DNA of 64,000 nucleotides from Mercurialis annua (taxonomy: Eukaryota; Streptophyta; Magnoliopsida; Malpighiales; Euphorbiaceae), in contig NC_065576.1 of the NCBI RefSeq assembly GCF_937616625.2, positions 3,536,501-3,600,500 on the forward strand, given 5' to 3'. The position numbers and the translations under genes were made by a program. The first letter of the stretch is position 1; each line of letters starts with the position of its first letter. Positions 11,890-23,245 of this stretch are shown here, piece after piece. The notes beneath the pieces were generated by a model, which was not told where the DNA came from, did not search any database, and saw only the letters and a program-made list of their open reading frames with translations.

Positions 11890-12800
11890 TGTATCTCTAA
11901 TTATGTACCATTAATGTATTCTATTTTGTGCCTTGTTTTTTTTTTATTATTATATGTAAAAGTTATAATATTACTCAGTGACTTGTCTGGATGAAATGAC
12001 ATGGTTGCAGATATAAGGGTGGATGATGTAAACGTTGTTGTAACATGCTCGAATTTTTTCTTAGGATTTAATTTATGCAGATAAAAGTGTTAACAATTTA
12101 GGTTTTTTCTTTTCTTTTCTTTCTTTTGAGTGCTAAAACATTGTTGTAACTTTGTTGGACATTTATACTTGCTAGAAATAGTGTTTTAGCTTTGAGAGGA
12201 ATGTTGGATACCCTCTCTTTTTTCTGGAATGGAATCGTATGGGCCTAAATTTATCTCAATATGATTGAGAAAGTTTTCTTTTTATATAGTTTTAAAAAAT
12301 TACTTTATTTTCATGCTATATTAAATACATTTACATCTCTTAATATTAAAAATAATTTATAAATAATTTTTTTATTCTTTTTTTAATTAGGAGTTCATAA
12401 ATGGACTGCACAATAGAGAGCTAGGTCTTCTGCTTTTAAATTTACCAATAGTTGGAATCGAACTATGCACTTATGATACTCTTAGACCTTACTTGGCTCA
12501 AAACTATATAAAATTCCTCAAGAAATTAGTAAGCATGAAATAAATAATAATTTTACTTGATTTAATCACGAACTTTTCAAAAAGTTAGTACTTTATTGTT
12601 TAACAATTGAACTCTAAGGACAAAATATCATCATTAATTAATTAAAATAGTTATATGCAAAAATATAATTGTATTTTATATTTATTTAAATAGGACAATA
12701 GAATTTATCTCAATGTTTTCAGCGATATTCCTCTAGTCAAATGGAAGTTGAACCCTTAATATTTTAGAAAGTAGAATGCAGAAAATGAATCAAACAAAGA
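11890..12800. other. 3' flank of the B3 gene, AT-rich
   Basis: Probable 3' UTR (11890 to about 12100), then AT-rich sequence. On the minus strand around 12455 a GTTCGATTCC-like box occurs, which could be a SINE B box, but no matching A box or poly(A)-type end was established. No gene was seen. Confidence 0.5.
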
Positions 12801-13405
12801 GGGTGTTTGTTTCAGCTTTTTGGTGGAACTTTTAATTTTTGCTTTTCACAAAGTTCCATCAAAATATTTGATGATAAATATTTTGTAGTTTTTTGAAACA
12901 TTTTGAACCTCCAAAAGCTGTTATTTGAAAATCTCCATTTTGGAGCTTTTTGTCAATAGCCGATAGTTGTTTCAATATTTTTAACTATTTGGACAAAATT
13001 ACCCCTAATAGAATATATCGTTTTTTAATATATAAAATTATTTAAATTATTTTCAAATACTCTAATATAAATTATATAAAATTATTTCATTTATATTAAA
13101 ACAACTATAATTTGATAATTTTTTTGAATTGTGTTTGGTAAATTTATCAAAAACAATATCTAAATAAGTTTAAACTAAATATTGTTTTTTATAAAAAAAT
13201 AATTATTAATATTTTTGTTAATTAATATATTCATAATTTAATAAATAGAAATAAAAATTATGTCTTTTACGGTCATTTTATATATAAACAATTATAACTA
13301 ATTAAATCTCACCAAACACGTATATCTACCAGCTATCAGCTAACAGTCAACAGCTAACAGCTAACAGCAACCAACTATAAGAAACTGCTGAATCAAGCAG
13401 CACCC
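12801..13405. mobile_element. hAT-like MITE
   Basis: The left end reads GGGTGTTTGTTTCAGC. The right end, reversed, reads GGGTGCTGCTTGATTCAGC. Both carry agctnnnagct-type subterminal motifs: agctttttggtgg on the left, and tatcagctaacagtcaac and agctaacagc on the right. This layout is typical of hAT MITEs in plants. No clean 8-bp target duplication was found. A related copy lies at 35341-35838. Confidence 0.6.
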
Positions 13406-13976
13406 AAAATATATACTTTTCAAAAATTATACTTTTTTTACCCCCATTCAAGCAAAGTTGAAGAAGAATTATTACTTGACTATTTTCTCAGTGACTATAT
13501 TTAAATCAATAAAAATTAAAAAGAGTACCCTCATTTTTTTTATTCTCTTTCAAGTTTCAACATCTTGAAAGCCAAAAAGAACTACTACTTTACACTATCC
13601 AAAGTACCATGACATGAATAAGATAAATAGATTCAAGTCAAAGAATAAACAATCACTTGAACAGATCCAAAAATAATTTATATTAGAATTTTTTTTCAAA
13701 CATAAAGGATTAATTAATTAATTGAAAATGAGTACAGATCTACCAATAAAAACTAATGCTCCACAAGATACAAGAACTCAAGTTCTTCAACTGCAAACAT
13801 TTTGTACAAAATCACAAAACAGCCAAAAATACCAAACTACTTGTGGAAGGCATCCAATTTAACAATTAATCATAGAGCAAAACTCCAAAATCAAAACATA
13901 ATAAAAAATTTAAACCCACCACTAACACAAAATTAAATCTCTTGAAAATTTACCCAAAATTTCTCCAAATCATTTT

Positions 13977-14879
13977 CTATATCCCAATCTCCACATCTCT
14001 ATGACTTGACCCTCCTTCCTCCTGCAACATAAAAATAATTCACACAAATCCAAATAAGATTAACACTTCACAAATTTTTTAATTTTCAAGAAAAAAGTTA
14101 CAATTTACTCCAATTTTTTTATTTTCTTGAAAATTAGAAAAATTGGTATTATATATACATGTGAACTCAGAAACTCAAAAAAAAATGTACAATTTAGTCC
14201 AATTTTTTTTATTTCTTGAAACTTAGAAAAATGGGAGTTTATTATATATATAGCTGTGAACTCAGATTTTCACACAAATCTAAGTAACATTGACTCACAG
14301 ATTTTATCATTTTCAAGAAAAATATTTACAATTTAGTCCAACATATATATTTTCTTGAAAATTAGATTAAGAAAAGGAATATACTATATATATATTTACC
14401 TGTGAATTATGAACTTCCTCATGCCTTGAATTATGATCAAGAACCAAAGAACCATCAAAGCTTGTTTTATCAACTTTCTTGGACCCAATGTGGCTTCTTT
14501 TAAAGCCAAGAAGACCCTTCCATCTTGTTGAAGAGCCCTTAGGTGGCTTAAGTGAGATTGAACCATTATTTTTATAATCATCATCATCAACAAGAAGCTC
14601 ATCTCTAATAGTAGTAGTTCTTTGCATTTTGTTCCCATTTTCTTTAAATGGTACAAATTTACCCTTACAAAAAAGCTCATCAGCACTCATCATTGAGTAA
14701 CTTGTGACTGAATTAAACTCAAAATCAGCTGATGATGATGGTGAGGCTCTAGTTTCTTGCTTGATAATTTGTTGGGAGTCTGCAAAGTCATTGGAGAATG
14801 AGATTCTTGGACTGATTGGAGGGCAATATTGACCTTTACTATGATCTGAGTTGTTGTACATGGTGACTAAACATGCCAT
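13977..14879 (-). CDS. Uncharacterised plant protein, DUF1645-like, 174 aa
   Basis: Two exons: 14400-14879 (160 codons) and 13977-14021 (14 codons plus stop), joined in phase 0 by a GTAAAT donor and a TGTTGCAG acceptor. The protein has a Ser-rich N-terminal half with SPRISFSNDF, then the block MMSADELFCKGKFVPFKE, then a basic region RWKGLLGFKRSHIGSKK. This order (SADELF...G.i.P...RWK..L..K) resembles small DUF1645-type plant proteins, whose biochemical role is unknown. There is no signal peptide or membrane segment. The short second exon encodes EEGGSSHRDVEIGI. The family assignment is moderate. The exon structure is well supported. Confidence 0.75.
14022..14399 (-). repeat. Internally triplicated intron
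   Basis: The 378-bp intron of the DUF1645-like gene contains three degenerate copies of one unit of about 110 bases: atttttcaagaaaaa-type, then tacaatttagtccaa, then ttttcttgaaaattag, then tatatata and gtgaactcag. Copies lie near 14078-14165, 14185-14265 and 14310-14395. Confidence 0.6.
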
Positions 14880-15013
14880 GGAATACTCAAAACTCCATTA
14901 AAAATATGAGAATGAGAATGAAATAATAATAAGCAAGGGAGATGAAAACCCTAATAAGAAATGAAAAAAAGGGGACCCTTATGTACTGTTTTTAAACCAC
15001 CAAGTAGTGTTTG

Positions 15014-15021
15014 TATTTATA
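15014..15021 (-). promoter_or_regulatory. TATA box of the DUF1645-like gene
   Basis: TATAAATA on the minus strand lies 135 bases upstream of the ATG at 14879. This would give a 5' UTR of about 100 bases. Confidence 0.5.
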
Positions 15022-15829
15022 TTTGGGAGGTATTGTTGAAGCAGTAGTGAGTGATAATTTTGAATTGATGTTATTGATATATGAAAATGCATGGCTTGAC
15101 CAAGATGTTGATGTTTTTGTCATGACATGTTAATTGAGTATTCAATGATGCTGGCTAGCTCTGTTTTTTAAGTTTCAGTTTCTTCATTTAAATATTTTTC
15201 TAACTGTATATATTGTGGATTGGTCAAAATTACTCTTAAAATATTAATTTTATCTGTCATTTTAATTTAAGGTAGTTAAACCAAATGTATTAAAAAATGG
15301 AGTAATAGTTTTATTTTATCTTAGTGGTGTCAAATATAAGATTCATTCGAAATATAATTATCTCCGACGCACTCCGTTTGAAAATGTTATAAAATTCATT
15401 AAATTTGAAGAGTTGATAAGTATAAATTTATTTTATTTTATATATTTAATTAATTAAACGATATCGTTAAAAATTGAATTTTTAACTTATAAAAAATTAT
15501 AATATAATATTACAGAATCAATCATTTAAAAAAATATAAATTCTTAGATGAGGCTCTTATATTAGTACTACAAAATCATATATTATGAAGGTGTATAAGG
15601 TGAAGCACTGAAGCTACCAAGAAACTACTCTCTTTACCGCGGTTAGCCTATAACTTGTGTCGGACAATAACAAGAATAACAAGAGCACATATGAAAAATG
15701 GTGGAGAAAAGAAAGTTTTTGGAATTAATTACTAGCAGATATTATAAATGCATGTTTGCTTTGAATGGTAAAACTAGTTTGATTTTATCCATGCAAGTAA
15801 AATAATATACTTATTACCAAAGTAAGTAA
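15022..15829. other. Upstream flank, AT-rich
   Basis: Intergenic sequence upstream of the DUF1645-like gene. No coding frame or clear repeat structure was recognised. Confidence 0.5.
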
Positions 15830-16120
15830 AAGGTCAATTGCAAAATAAATCATTAAATTTAGCGTATTTTACAATTAAAACACAAATTCAAAATTTGGCA
15901 AAATTAATCACTAATTTTCAATTTTTAGCAAAATCGGAACATCGATCTATTTTTCATTGAAAAACAATGATGTGGCTACCAAAACAGTGAATATTATAAT
16001 GTCAACCTCAGCATTTTTTTTACCGCAAAATTGTTTGGTGTTTTAATTTTGTCAAATGCTAAAATTTATGTTGCAATTACAAATCACACTAAAATTCACG
16101 AATTAATTTATACTTATACC
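15830..16120. mobile_element. MITE with long imperfect inverted repeats
   Basis: The left arm (aaatcattaaatttagcg, then ttacaattaaaac, then atttggcaaaattaa) matches the reverse complement of the right arm (attcgtgaattttagtg, then tttgtaattgcaac, then atttgacaaaattaa). The ends and target duplication are not resolved. Confidence 0.5.
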
Positions 16121-16133
16121 TAAAAAAAGACAC

Positions 16134-16135
<2 letters not shown>

Positions 16136-16177
<42 letters not shown>

Positions 16178-16178
16178 G
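16136..16178. repeat. (TA)n/(CA)n microsatellite
   Basis: About 33 bases of TA repeats run into a short CA run. Confidence 0.9.
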
Positions 16179-16487
16179 CCACAAAAACAAAAGGCATGTA
16201 CTCCACACCCTGTTAGTGTGATTGAAATAAATTTTATATTTCTCTTTTTATTTAAACTTTTTGAAATGGATTCCTGTATTATTATTTCTATTCAAAGTAA
16301 GTCCCTCAATCGGTTTTTTTGATCCGACTTGACACCGTGTACATTTTCTGTGATGACGAGAACGAATGTACAAATTTTAAAATATAATGACTCAATGTAT
16401 ACTATTTATAGTGGAGAGGCCCAATTCAAGCAAATGTGATAGTGTATGGACCTAAATATATATTTTGCCAAAAAGATAAGAATGTGA

Positions 16488-16583
16488 TTAATGGTAATAT
16501 AGAAGAATGGGGTAGATAGACAAAACTATTTAAACATTCTTAATGGTAATATAGAAGAATGGGGTAGATAGACAAAACTATTT
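16488..16583. repeat. Direct tandem duplication, 52-bp period
   Basis: The block starting ttaatggtaatatagaagaa occurs at 16488 and again at 16540, essentially without mismatches through caaaactattta. The identity implies a recent duplication. Confidence 0.9.
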
Positions 16584-19293
16584 ATTGAATTGAATTGAAA
16601 AGAAAGCAAGAGAAGTAGTATTTAAGGGATGGGACATGAAACTTTTGAACAAGTAGAAATGGTTTTACTATTTTAAGCTATAGAAGATGAGAGTTTTAAT
16701 TTAGTGAGACACACAGTATGCACTTGCAGAATCCAGAAGGGTTTTGGTGGCATGCTTTGCCCTAATTTGACCCTTTTTTGACTTGCTTCTTAATTAATCT
16801 TCAATTTCTGAGCTGGCAGATACCGACCCATCAATGGGTCCACGTGATCATCCCCTTTCATTACTTTTCACATTTTGATAATTTAATATAAAATTAGTGC
16901 AATTTTATAATTTATTCAAGATTCTATTTGCTCTTGCATCAATCCCATTTAACCCCAAATTAATCTAATTTTTTTTAAATATCAAAACAAGATTAAGACT
17001 AATTAATAATTTAGAATTCTAATGATATAAATATCGTACAACATTGTACTAGAGCTTCAAGCGATGCCAAAAATCCTACCTCTCCGTGGACAAAAAAACT
17101 TTTGATTATGTGAGAGTATTAAAGTGGTAGCATGTTATAGACCATTGTTTTAATTAAGAACCAAAATAAATTGGTCGATTTATGGAATTAAGAAGTAATT
17201 TAGATTGTAATAAATTTTAAACTTTTTTTTAATAAAACTTAGACTTGATTAATAATCCAAAACAGTTACATTTGTGAGGAATTCAGGGAAGTGACTATAC
17301 CACTCCTAATGACCTGACATGGAACATGCATTTTGCGCTAACAAGTGCGCTGCTTGATTCGCAGATCGTCTCACGAAAATAAAATTAACATTACTAAACT
17401 GATTTGCCAAATATAAACAATAATGATGCTAAAGAAATTAATCTTTGCGATTTTTTTATAAATTAATTTGATTTTAAATAAATTTATAAATATATATATA
17501 TCAATTTGATTATTTCATTGTAATTTTATTTATTTTTTCTTCTCGTATTTTTTTAGTGAATTATCAATCATTTTGAAAGAAAAAAAGCATGTGGTCATCT
17601 CTAACCGTCAAACACTAATTTACCCTTTTTTATTTTTTTCTGATATTATTTTTATTTAATTATTAGTTTTTTTGAAACTATTTAATTATTTTTAGAAAAT
17701 GGAAATGAAGCATAGTACAATTGCAATGTAAATGGAAGAAAAGGCAATAATGAGGCATTTTATGTCTTCTTCTTCTTCCAACTAGTCACGTGACCACGTG
17801 CAGTTACTAGCAGGCCTCTTCTACAAAGTTCAGAAATACGGCAAGCCAGAACTCCAACTCACCTGCCTTTTTACAAATTAATTTATTTTCCTTTTGAATT
17901 TTAACAGAAAAAGCATATATGGATTGATGTTCTATTAAAATCTTTTAACTAATATTTGAAGAATCTTATGTTATTTATTACCTCTCATTTTAAAATAAAT
18001 ATTAAAAAATGTTTTTATTATTTTACTCTTACTAAATCCTTGAATTTTCTATAGAATTTATATAGAATTTAGAAAAAATAAAGTTAAATGTAAATATATT
18101 TTAAAATATAAATTAAACTTTTAAAATGAAATATTCCAAAGTTATAAAAAGTAAAGCTTCTAAAATAAGACGACAAATATTATTTTTAAAATTATTTGTT
18201 AAACATTAGGTTTAATTAGGGGTAGGTTAAACTAATTTAATTGATTTGAATAATTTACTTTACTGAAGTTTGATTTAAAAAAGTTGAATTACTAGTTATA
18301 AAAAAAACTTTTAATTAATTTGATTAATTTGGTATATAAAAGAATTTCCGTTTGGCTATAGTCAAGAATATTAAAATATTAATTAACCAAAATAACCAAA
18401 TAGTATATTTATATTTGTTGATTTAATGGGATTAGCGATTAATATGTCGGTTAAATATATATTGTTAACACTTTTATAAATTTAATTAAATCAATTTCAA
18501 ATAAAATAGTTTGGTTTTAAAAGTGAGTTTGCTCACCCTACGTGCACTTGCATTAAAACCTTTTAGCAAGATACGGTATCCAATTAAATACAACTAATTA
18601 CTAGTTGGCAAGGTCCAAATGCATGTGTTTTGGATAGATTTTGGAGCCTAATCCTGATTTACATATTTTTTTCCCTTAATTCCAAAGACCTAAGCAAGAC
18701 TAAAGCCAGAGTTTGTCATTGCAATCTAAAATATTCATTTTCTGCATGTCTAGGATCAAAATCTTAAAGATAAATAACAGATACAATAGCCAATTGAGTG
18801 AGTTCAATTAGTATTAAAATAATAAAATTCTGAATTCAAATTTGCGTCGAAGCAATTTACTAGACAAGGAATGAATAAGAGATGCAACGAGTGTAATAGT
18901 GGTCTAATTTATATTCTTGTGAGGGTTGTTTGTAGATATAGGTTGAGTTTATATTTCCACACCACTATATATTCTCCCTTCGGTTTATTATATTTATCGC
19001 ATTTTTCCATTTCACATAAATTATTTATATTAATTACCACTAATTTTATACTTGACTAGTCCTTTTAACCTTACTAAATTATTTATTGCTAGAGATAAAT
19101 TTAGAAAAATAACAATTACTGTTTTTTTGGAATTCTAATGTGATAAATATTATGGACCGAAAGAAATTTTCAAAGATCCATTGGACCTTTAATAAATAAA
19201 TAAAAAGGTAAAAACAAATGTAGATAGCACTTAAGGAGGTGAAACAAAAACTACGGTTTACCAATTAATCTGTTTATAAATAAATAATACACA
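16584..19293. other. Gene-poor intergenic sequence
   Basis: No gene was recognised. It holds G-box motifs at 16839-16844 and a close pair at 17785-17800. The rest is AT-rich and probably decayed transposon sequence. Small frames at 18871-19059 and 19079-19264 lack protein-like composition. Confidence 0.5.
17785..17800. promoter_or_regulatory. Two adjacent G-boxes
   Basis: GTCACGTGAC (17785-17794) is immediately followed by CACGTG (17795-17800). G-boxes bind bZIP and bHLH factors. The nearest gene start is 2.9 kb away (14879, minus strand), so the link to a gene is uncertain. Confidence 0.35.
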
Positions 19294-19488
19294 CCAGGGG
19301 CCGACCATCCTTACCGATTTTTTTTTAAAAAAAACACGGATATAGAGCGTTTTTTTTTATTTAGGGGGCGGTTCCATAAGTACTAGTTACCGACTTAAAA
19401 GTGTGTTTACCGTCGTTTTATTTTTCTTAAAATAGCCGAACGTGAAAACTCCGACGCTCCTAAATTGTAATCCTTGTTTCGTCCCTGC
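19294..19488. mobile_element. Possible short TIR element (CAGGG ends)
   Basis: The left end reads CAGGGGCCGACC. The right end, reversed, reads CAGGGACGAAAC. This is a short TIR-like pattern seen in some plant hAT MITEs. The similarity is limited to the ends. Confidence 0.35.
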
Positions 19489-21001
19489 ATACACACACAT
19501 ATATTATTCAATTCCCAACAAATTAAATAAATAGGAATAAACTTACAACTTTTAAAAGGTTTGAATATATTTTTAAAAAGTTAAAAGGGTTTGATTTTTA
19601 AATATCATTAGGACTTTAAATTATTAACCCGTTAAATAGTATTTTTATGAATAACCCGTTAAATAGCTAACTATTTTAAACTTTTAATTTTAAAAGTTAC
19701 AATATCATGGACTGTTTATAATAAATCAGTTAATTGGTCATTGTCCAACTTTAATAGTACTCCTTTGATCACATTTTAAAAAAAAGTATTGTTTTAGATG
19801 TTCCATTTTAAATGTCTATTTTTAGTTATTGTCACATTTTAAGTTAAATCTTATTTTATTATTCAATTAAAGAATTAATATTTTAAAATAAAATTCACAA
19901 GATGTTATTAATAAAATGAGTTTAAGTGAACTGAGGATAATTGAATGTTTTTCAAATATATCTATAAAAAATATTGATTAATAAAAATGAGTTAAGAGAA
20001 CTGAAGAAAATTGAATGTTTTTCAAAAATATTGAGACTTTTTTTTTTTATGAGAGAAGGGTATAAATAGGATAAAGAGTTAATAACTGTAAAATTAAATT
20101 AGTAATGGGGTGATTAAGATGAAAAAGAAGAGTTGGGGCGATAAAAGACAATATTTAATTTAACTTGTAGCTAAAGGACATGGGCTGTCATTCACATGGT
20201 AAAGAGTAAAGAGAGGTTTGGCAGACGAATGGGGTAATGCCACTTGGTGCATATTCCACATCTCAATATATGGCTGCGTTTGACCACTAGTCAAACACTC
20301 TTTTTAACTTAATCAAATCAATCATTCAACAAAATAAAATATCCTTTACCATTCCACATCTTTCATTTTCCCGCCAATAAAATATCCTTTACCATTCCTC
20401 CAATTTAGCATACATTGGGATGTAAACGAACCGAGCTGTTCCGTGTTCGCTCGATAAAAACTCAATTTTGTTTAAATATCATACTTGAAATTAGAGCAGA
20501 GTTCCATCACGAGATGGAAAAAGGGATTGGAAGGGTGTCTCGTTTTTTAGAAAGTAAATTATAAGAGCATCTTTATTGTGTGTTGTATTTTTACATTATT
20601 TTTAGTAAAAAAGAATAGCAAAATGCTATATATAACATATATTATTGAGTTTTACTACATTACGAAATGCTAAATTCATAATTGTATACTGATTGATTTC
20701 TTTTTAAATACAATGAATGCAAATATTCACCTTATTTTTTAAATAAAATACAAATTTTTTTCACTCTAAATAAGTACCTTAAAATTAATTCGTCAACTGT
20801 TCAATTATCTAAGCATATAGATGATTTTGGTGAATATGTAGACTCAATTTATTGTGCTGAGAGTATTGCACAAAATCTAATAAGGAGTAACTGAGTGAAA
20901 GAAAAAAAAACTAAATACTAAGCAAATTTTATGGCAAATAAGTTTTTAACATGATAATAGTTGTTAATGACAATTTTATAATTAATTTAAATAATATAAT
21001 A
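19489..21001. other. AT-rich intergenic sequence
   Basis: No gene was seen. A stretch near 19760-19990 (ctcctttgatcacatttt start) resembles one arm of a Stowaway-like repeat, but no partner arm was found. Confidence 0.4.
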
Positions 21002-21272
21002 CCTCCTCCGTCCCAAAACAATAGTCCACTTTCATTTTTTCACACAGTTTAAGAAATACAGTCATTGCTCTAACTTTTCACAAATTTATTTTTATTTTTC
21101 CTACCATATTCTTATTAAATATTATGATATAAGCTAATAGCAATAAATGATACACTTTAGATAAGGGTAATATGAAAAATAAACACTCTAAATTGTGATT
21201 TATAAGAAAAGTGAGACTATTATTTTAAGATAAAAAAAATAAAGAAAGTGGATTGTTTTGGGACGGAGGCAG
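21002..21272. mobile_element. Stowaway-type (Tc1/mariner) MITE
   Basis: The inverted ends are cctcctccgtcccaaaacaa / ctgcctccgtcccaaaacaa, continuing through tagtccactttc / atccactttc. The left flank is TA (21000-21001). The right flank TA appears mutated to TG. Length is 271 bp. The ctccgtccc terminus is the hallmark of plant Stowaway elements. Confidence 0.85.
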
Positions 21273-22118
21273 TGGAATGAAAATACATTTTTCACTATAA
21301 ATATCAAATTAGAGCATTGTGAAATTGATTTGGTATTGAAATGAAAATGCTATAAGTTCGTTTTAGTTTATCTTACTAATTAAGTTTTTGTTTTTAATAT
21401 ATGGCTGGGCTTCAAGTGAACAGGCTTCTAATCAAAATTGGTATGTAAACTTTAGGCTTTAGGCCTGAGCAAGCCTTGCCGTCCAATTTGTTCATTTTTT
21501 CCCTCTCGATGTTAAATTTGATTGGAAAAGTTATAAAAATGACATAAAATTGGTTAAAATTTTGAAGGATATAATTATTTAATTAATATGTTTCTAATTT
21601 TTATTTTATATCTTTTTTTTAATTTTGTATGTTTAGTATTAGAGATAAGTCAATTATGTATTTTGTAGAAAAAATAAAAGCATTTTAGGTAACTTTCTTT
21701 TTTGGATTTAAAGTATATTTTTAGAATTAATCTTTCTAATAGTTTTATAGTTTTTTTTTTAAAAAATGAATTAGTTAAATTGAGGTTAGTAAATTAAAAT
21801 ACTTCAAGCATATATATTCGATTTCCTCTTCTCTCATTTTAATAAAAAAATTAGTAAATAAGAATGATTTAATTACTTTATGTTCAAGTGACATAATAGC
21901 AGACATTTATATGGTTATTTTATTTGAATGAACTAGAAGGCAATAATAATTATACATCCATATTGCATCAAGAAAACAGGATACATTAGTAAATGAGATG
22001 AAATTGAAGACAATTCAAGCCATAGAAATTACTCAAACCTTGAACAAAATAAACATAAAATCACATTGAAATGCACATAAGAAAAATTAAGTGCTTAAAA
22101 TATTGAACATAAATCCTA
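21273..22118. other. 3' flank of the EF-hand gene
   Basis: AT-rich. The last 150 bases before 22119 probably form the 3' UTR of the minus-strand EF-hand gene. Nothing else was recognised. Confidence 0.5.
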
Positions 22119-22412
22119 TTACCAATAATTTTCATGAATTTTGACATGAAAATATTGTTGAGCATAATTAACAAGCTTCTCTATTTCTTTAGGATTGTCA
22201 ATTTGGCCATTGCAATTGATATCAGCTTTCTTCATTGCTTGTCTAGACTTCCACCAAGAAAACCAAATCCTCATGCTATCAAGTGCCTCTTTTAGGTCTT
22301 CGCGGCTAAGACGCCCGTCGTGATCTTCGTCGAATTGCCGGAGCCACGCCTTGAATTCGCCCAGGGTCATATCGTGGCTCGGCTGCACTTGAACACAGCA
22401 CATGATTGCCAT
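22119..22412 (-). CDS. Small two-EF-hand calcium-binding protein, 97 aa
   Basis: A single-exon protein that presumably binds Ca2+ in the cytosol or nucleus and acts as a sensor or modulator; its partner is unknown. EF-hand 1 (about residues 28-39) has loop D-E-D-H-D-G-R-L-S-R-E-D. Positions 1, 3, 5 and G6 are canonical, but position 12 is Asp rather than Glu. EF-hand 2 (about 64-75) has loop D-I-N-C-N-G-Q-I-D-N-P-K with Lys at position 12, so it may bind weakly or not at all. The linker is Trp-rich (MRIWFSWWKSRQAMKK). The protein is shorter than calmodulin-like proteins with four hands. There is no signal peptide. It has higher GC than its surroundings near the start codon, consistent with a real gene. 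Confidence 0.8.
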   Translation of the reverse strand: MAIMCCVQVQPSHDMTLGEFKAWLRQFDEDHDGRLSREDLKEALDSMRIWFSWWKSRQAMKKADINCNGQIDNPKEIEKLVNYAQQYFHVKIHENYW

Positions 22413-22990
22413 TTCTTGATATCTTGGTGCTGGTAGGTAATTAATAATATATGCAGAATTGATTGTGTAGGAACTTGTAGTGATAGAGGCAAAAAAAACA
22501 TGCTGTAATACTTGGTATTAGACATGGGCTAGTGGTGGGTATTCTTTTCTAAATGGAGAATAGAATCAATATGGGCAATCAACTTTATATTTCTTTTTCT
22601 TCTAATGGGCATCTTTAGTCATTTCATTTGGATCAAATTTCTTTGAAACTTTTTATCCTCTGAATCATTTAATTAAAGAAATGCAAATTATCCTTCGAAA
22701 ATATTGAAAAAAATGTTTCTTTTAATAATATAAAATTAAAATTTGAATTTGAGATTTTTATATTGAAAGATAATGGTGACTAAGGTACGCATAGAGAAAT
22801 TAAAAAAACCTCTGTTTTGGTGAATTGGGATATAGACATATTGCTACATTAGCATTAAGTACATTCTAATTGTCCAGAATATTTAAATGTTTTTCATCTT
22901 CTTTAAAAATTAATTAGTCTTTTATTTTCAGCAATTTAATATAATTTTAATATAGTAAGTTTAGTCTAAATAATTGTTTAATTTGACATT
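22413..22990. other. Upstream flank of the EF-hand gene
   Basis: AT-rich upstream region on the promoter side of the minus-strand gene. No unambiguous TATA box or motif cluster was identified. Confidence 0.4.
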
Positions 22991-23188
22991 TTTTTAGGAG
23001 AATATCACAAAAATACCACAAAAATGGCTCAACATTTCATACATTGTCACCTAACTCCATTATTTATCATTCCTACCACAAAAGCACAAAAGTTTACAAC
23101 AAACACCATTCCATTAAAAAGGTGACACATGGCAAACATGACATTATCTTAATAAAAAGGAATAAAAACAGCTAGCACATGTGATTGG

Positions 23189-23245
23189 CGTGTCAGAGTG
23201 CGTCAGCGCGCGTCATAGCGCGTCAGCGCGTCAGAGCGTCAGCCA
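23189..23245. repeat. CpG-rich gcgtcag mini-repeat
   Basis: Six or seven near-copies of a 7-10-bp unit (gcgtcag, gcgtcata, gcgtgtcag) occur in 57 bases, an island of CG in AT-rich DNA. Confidence 0.75.
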
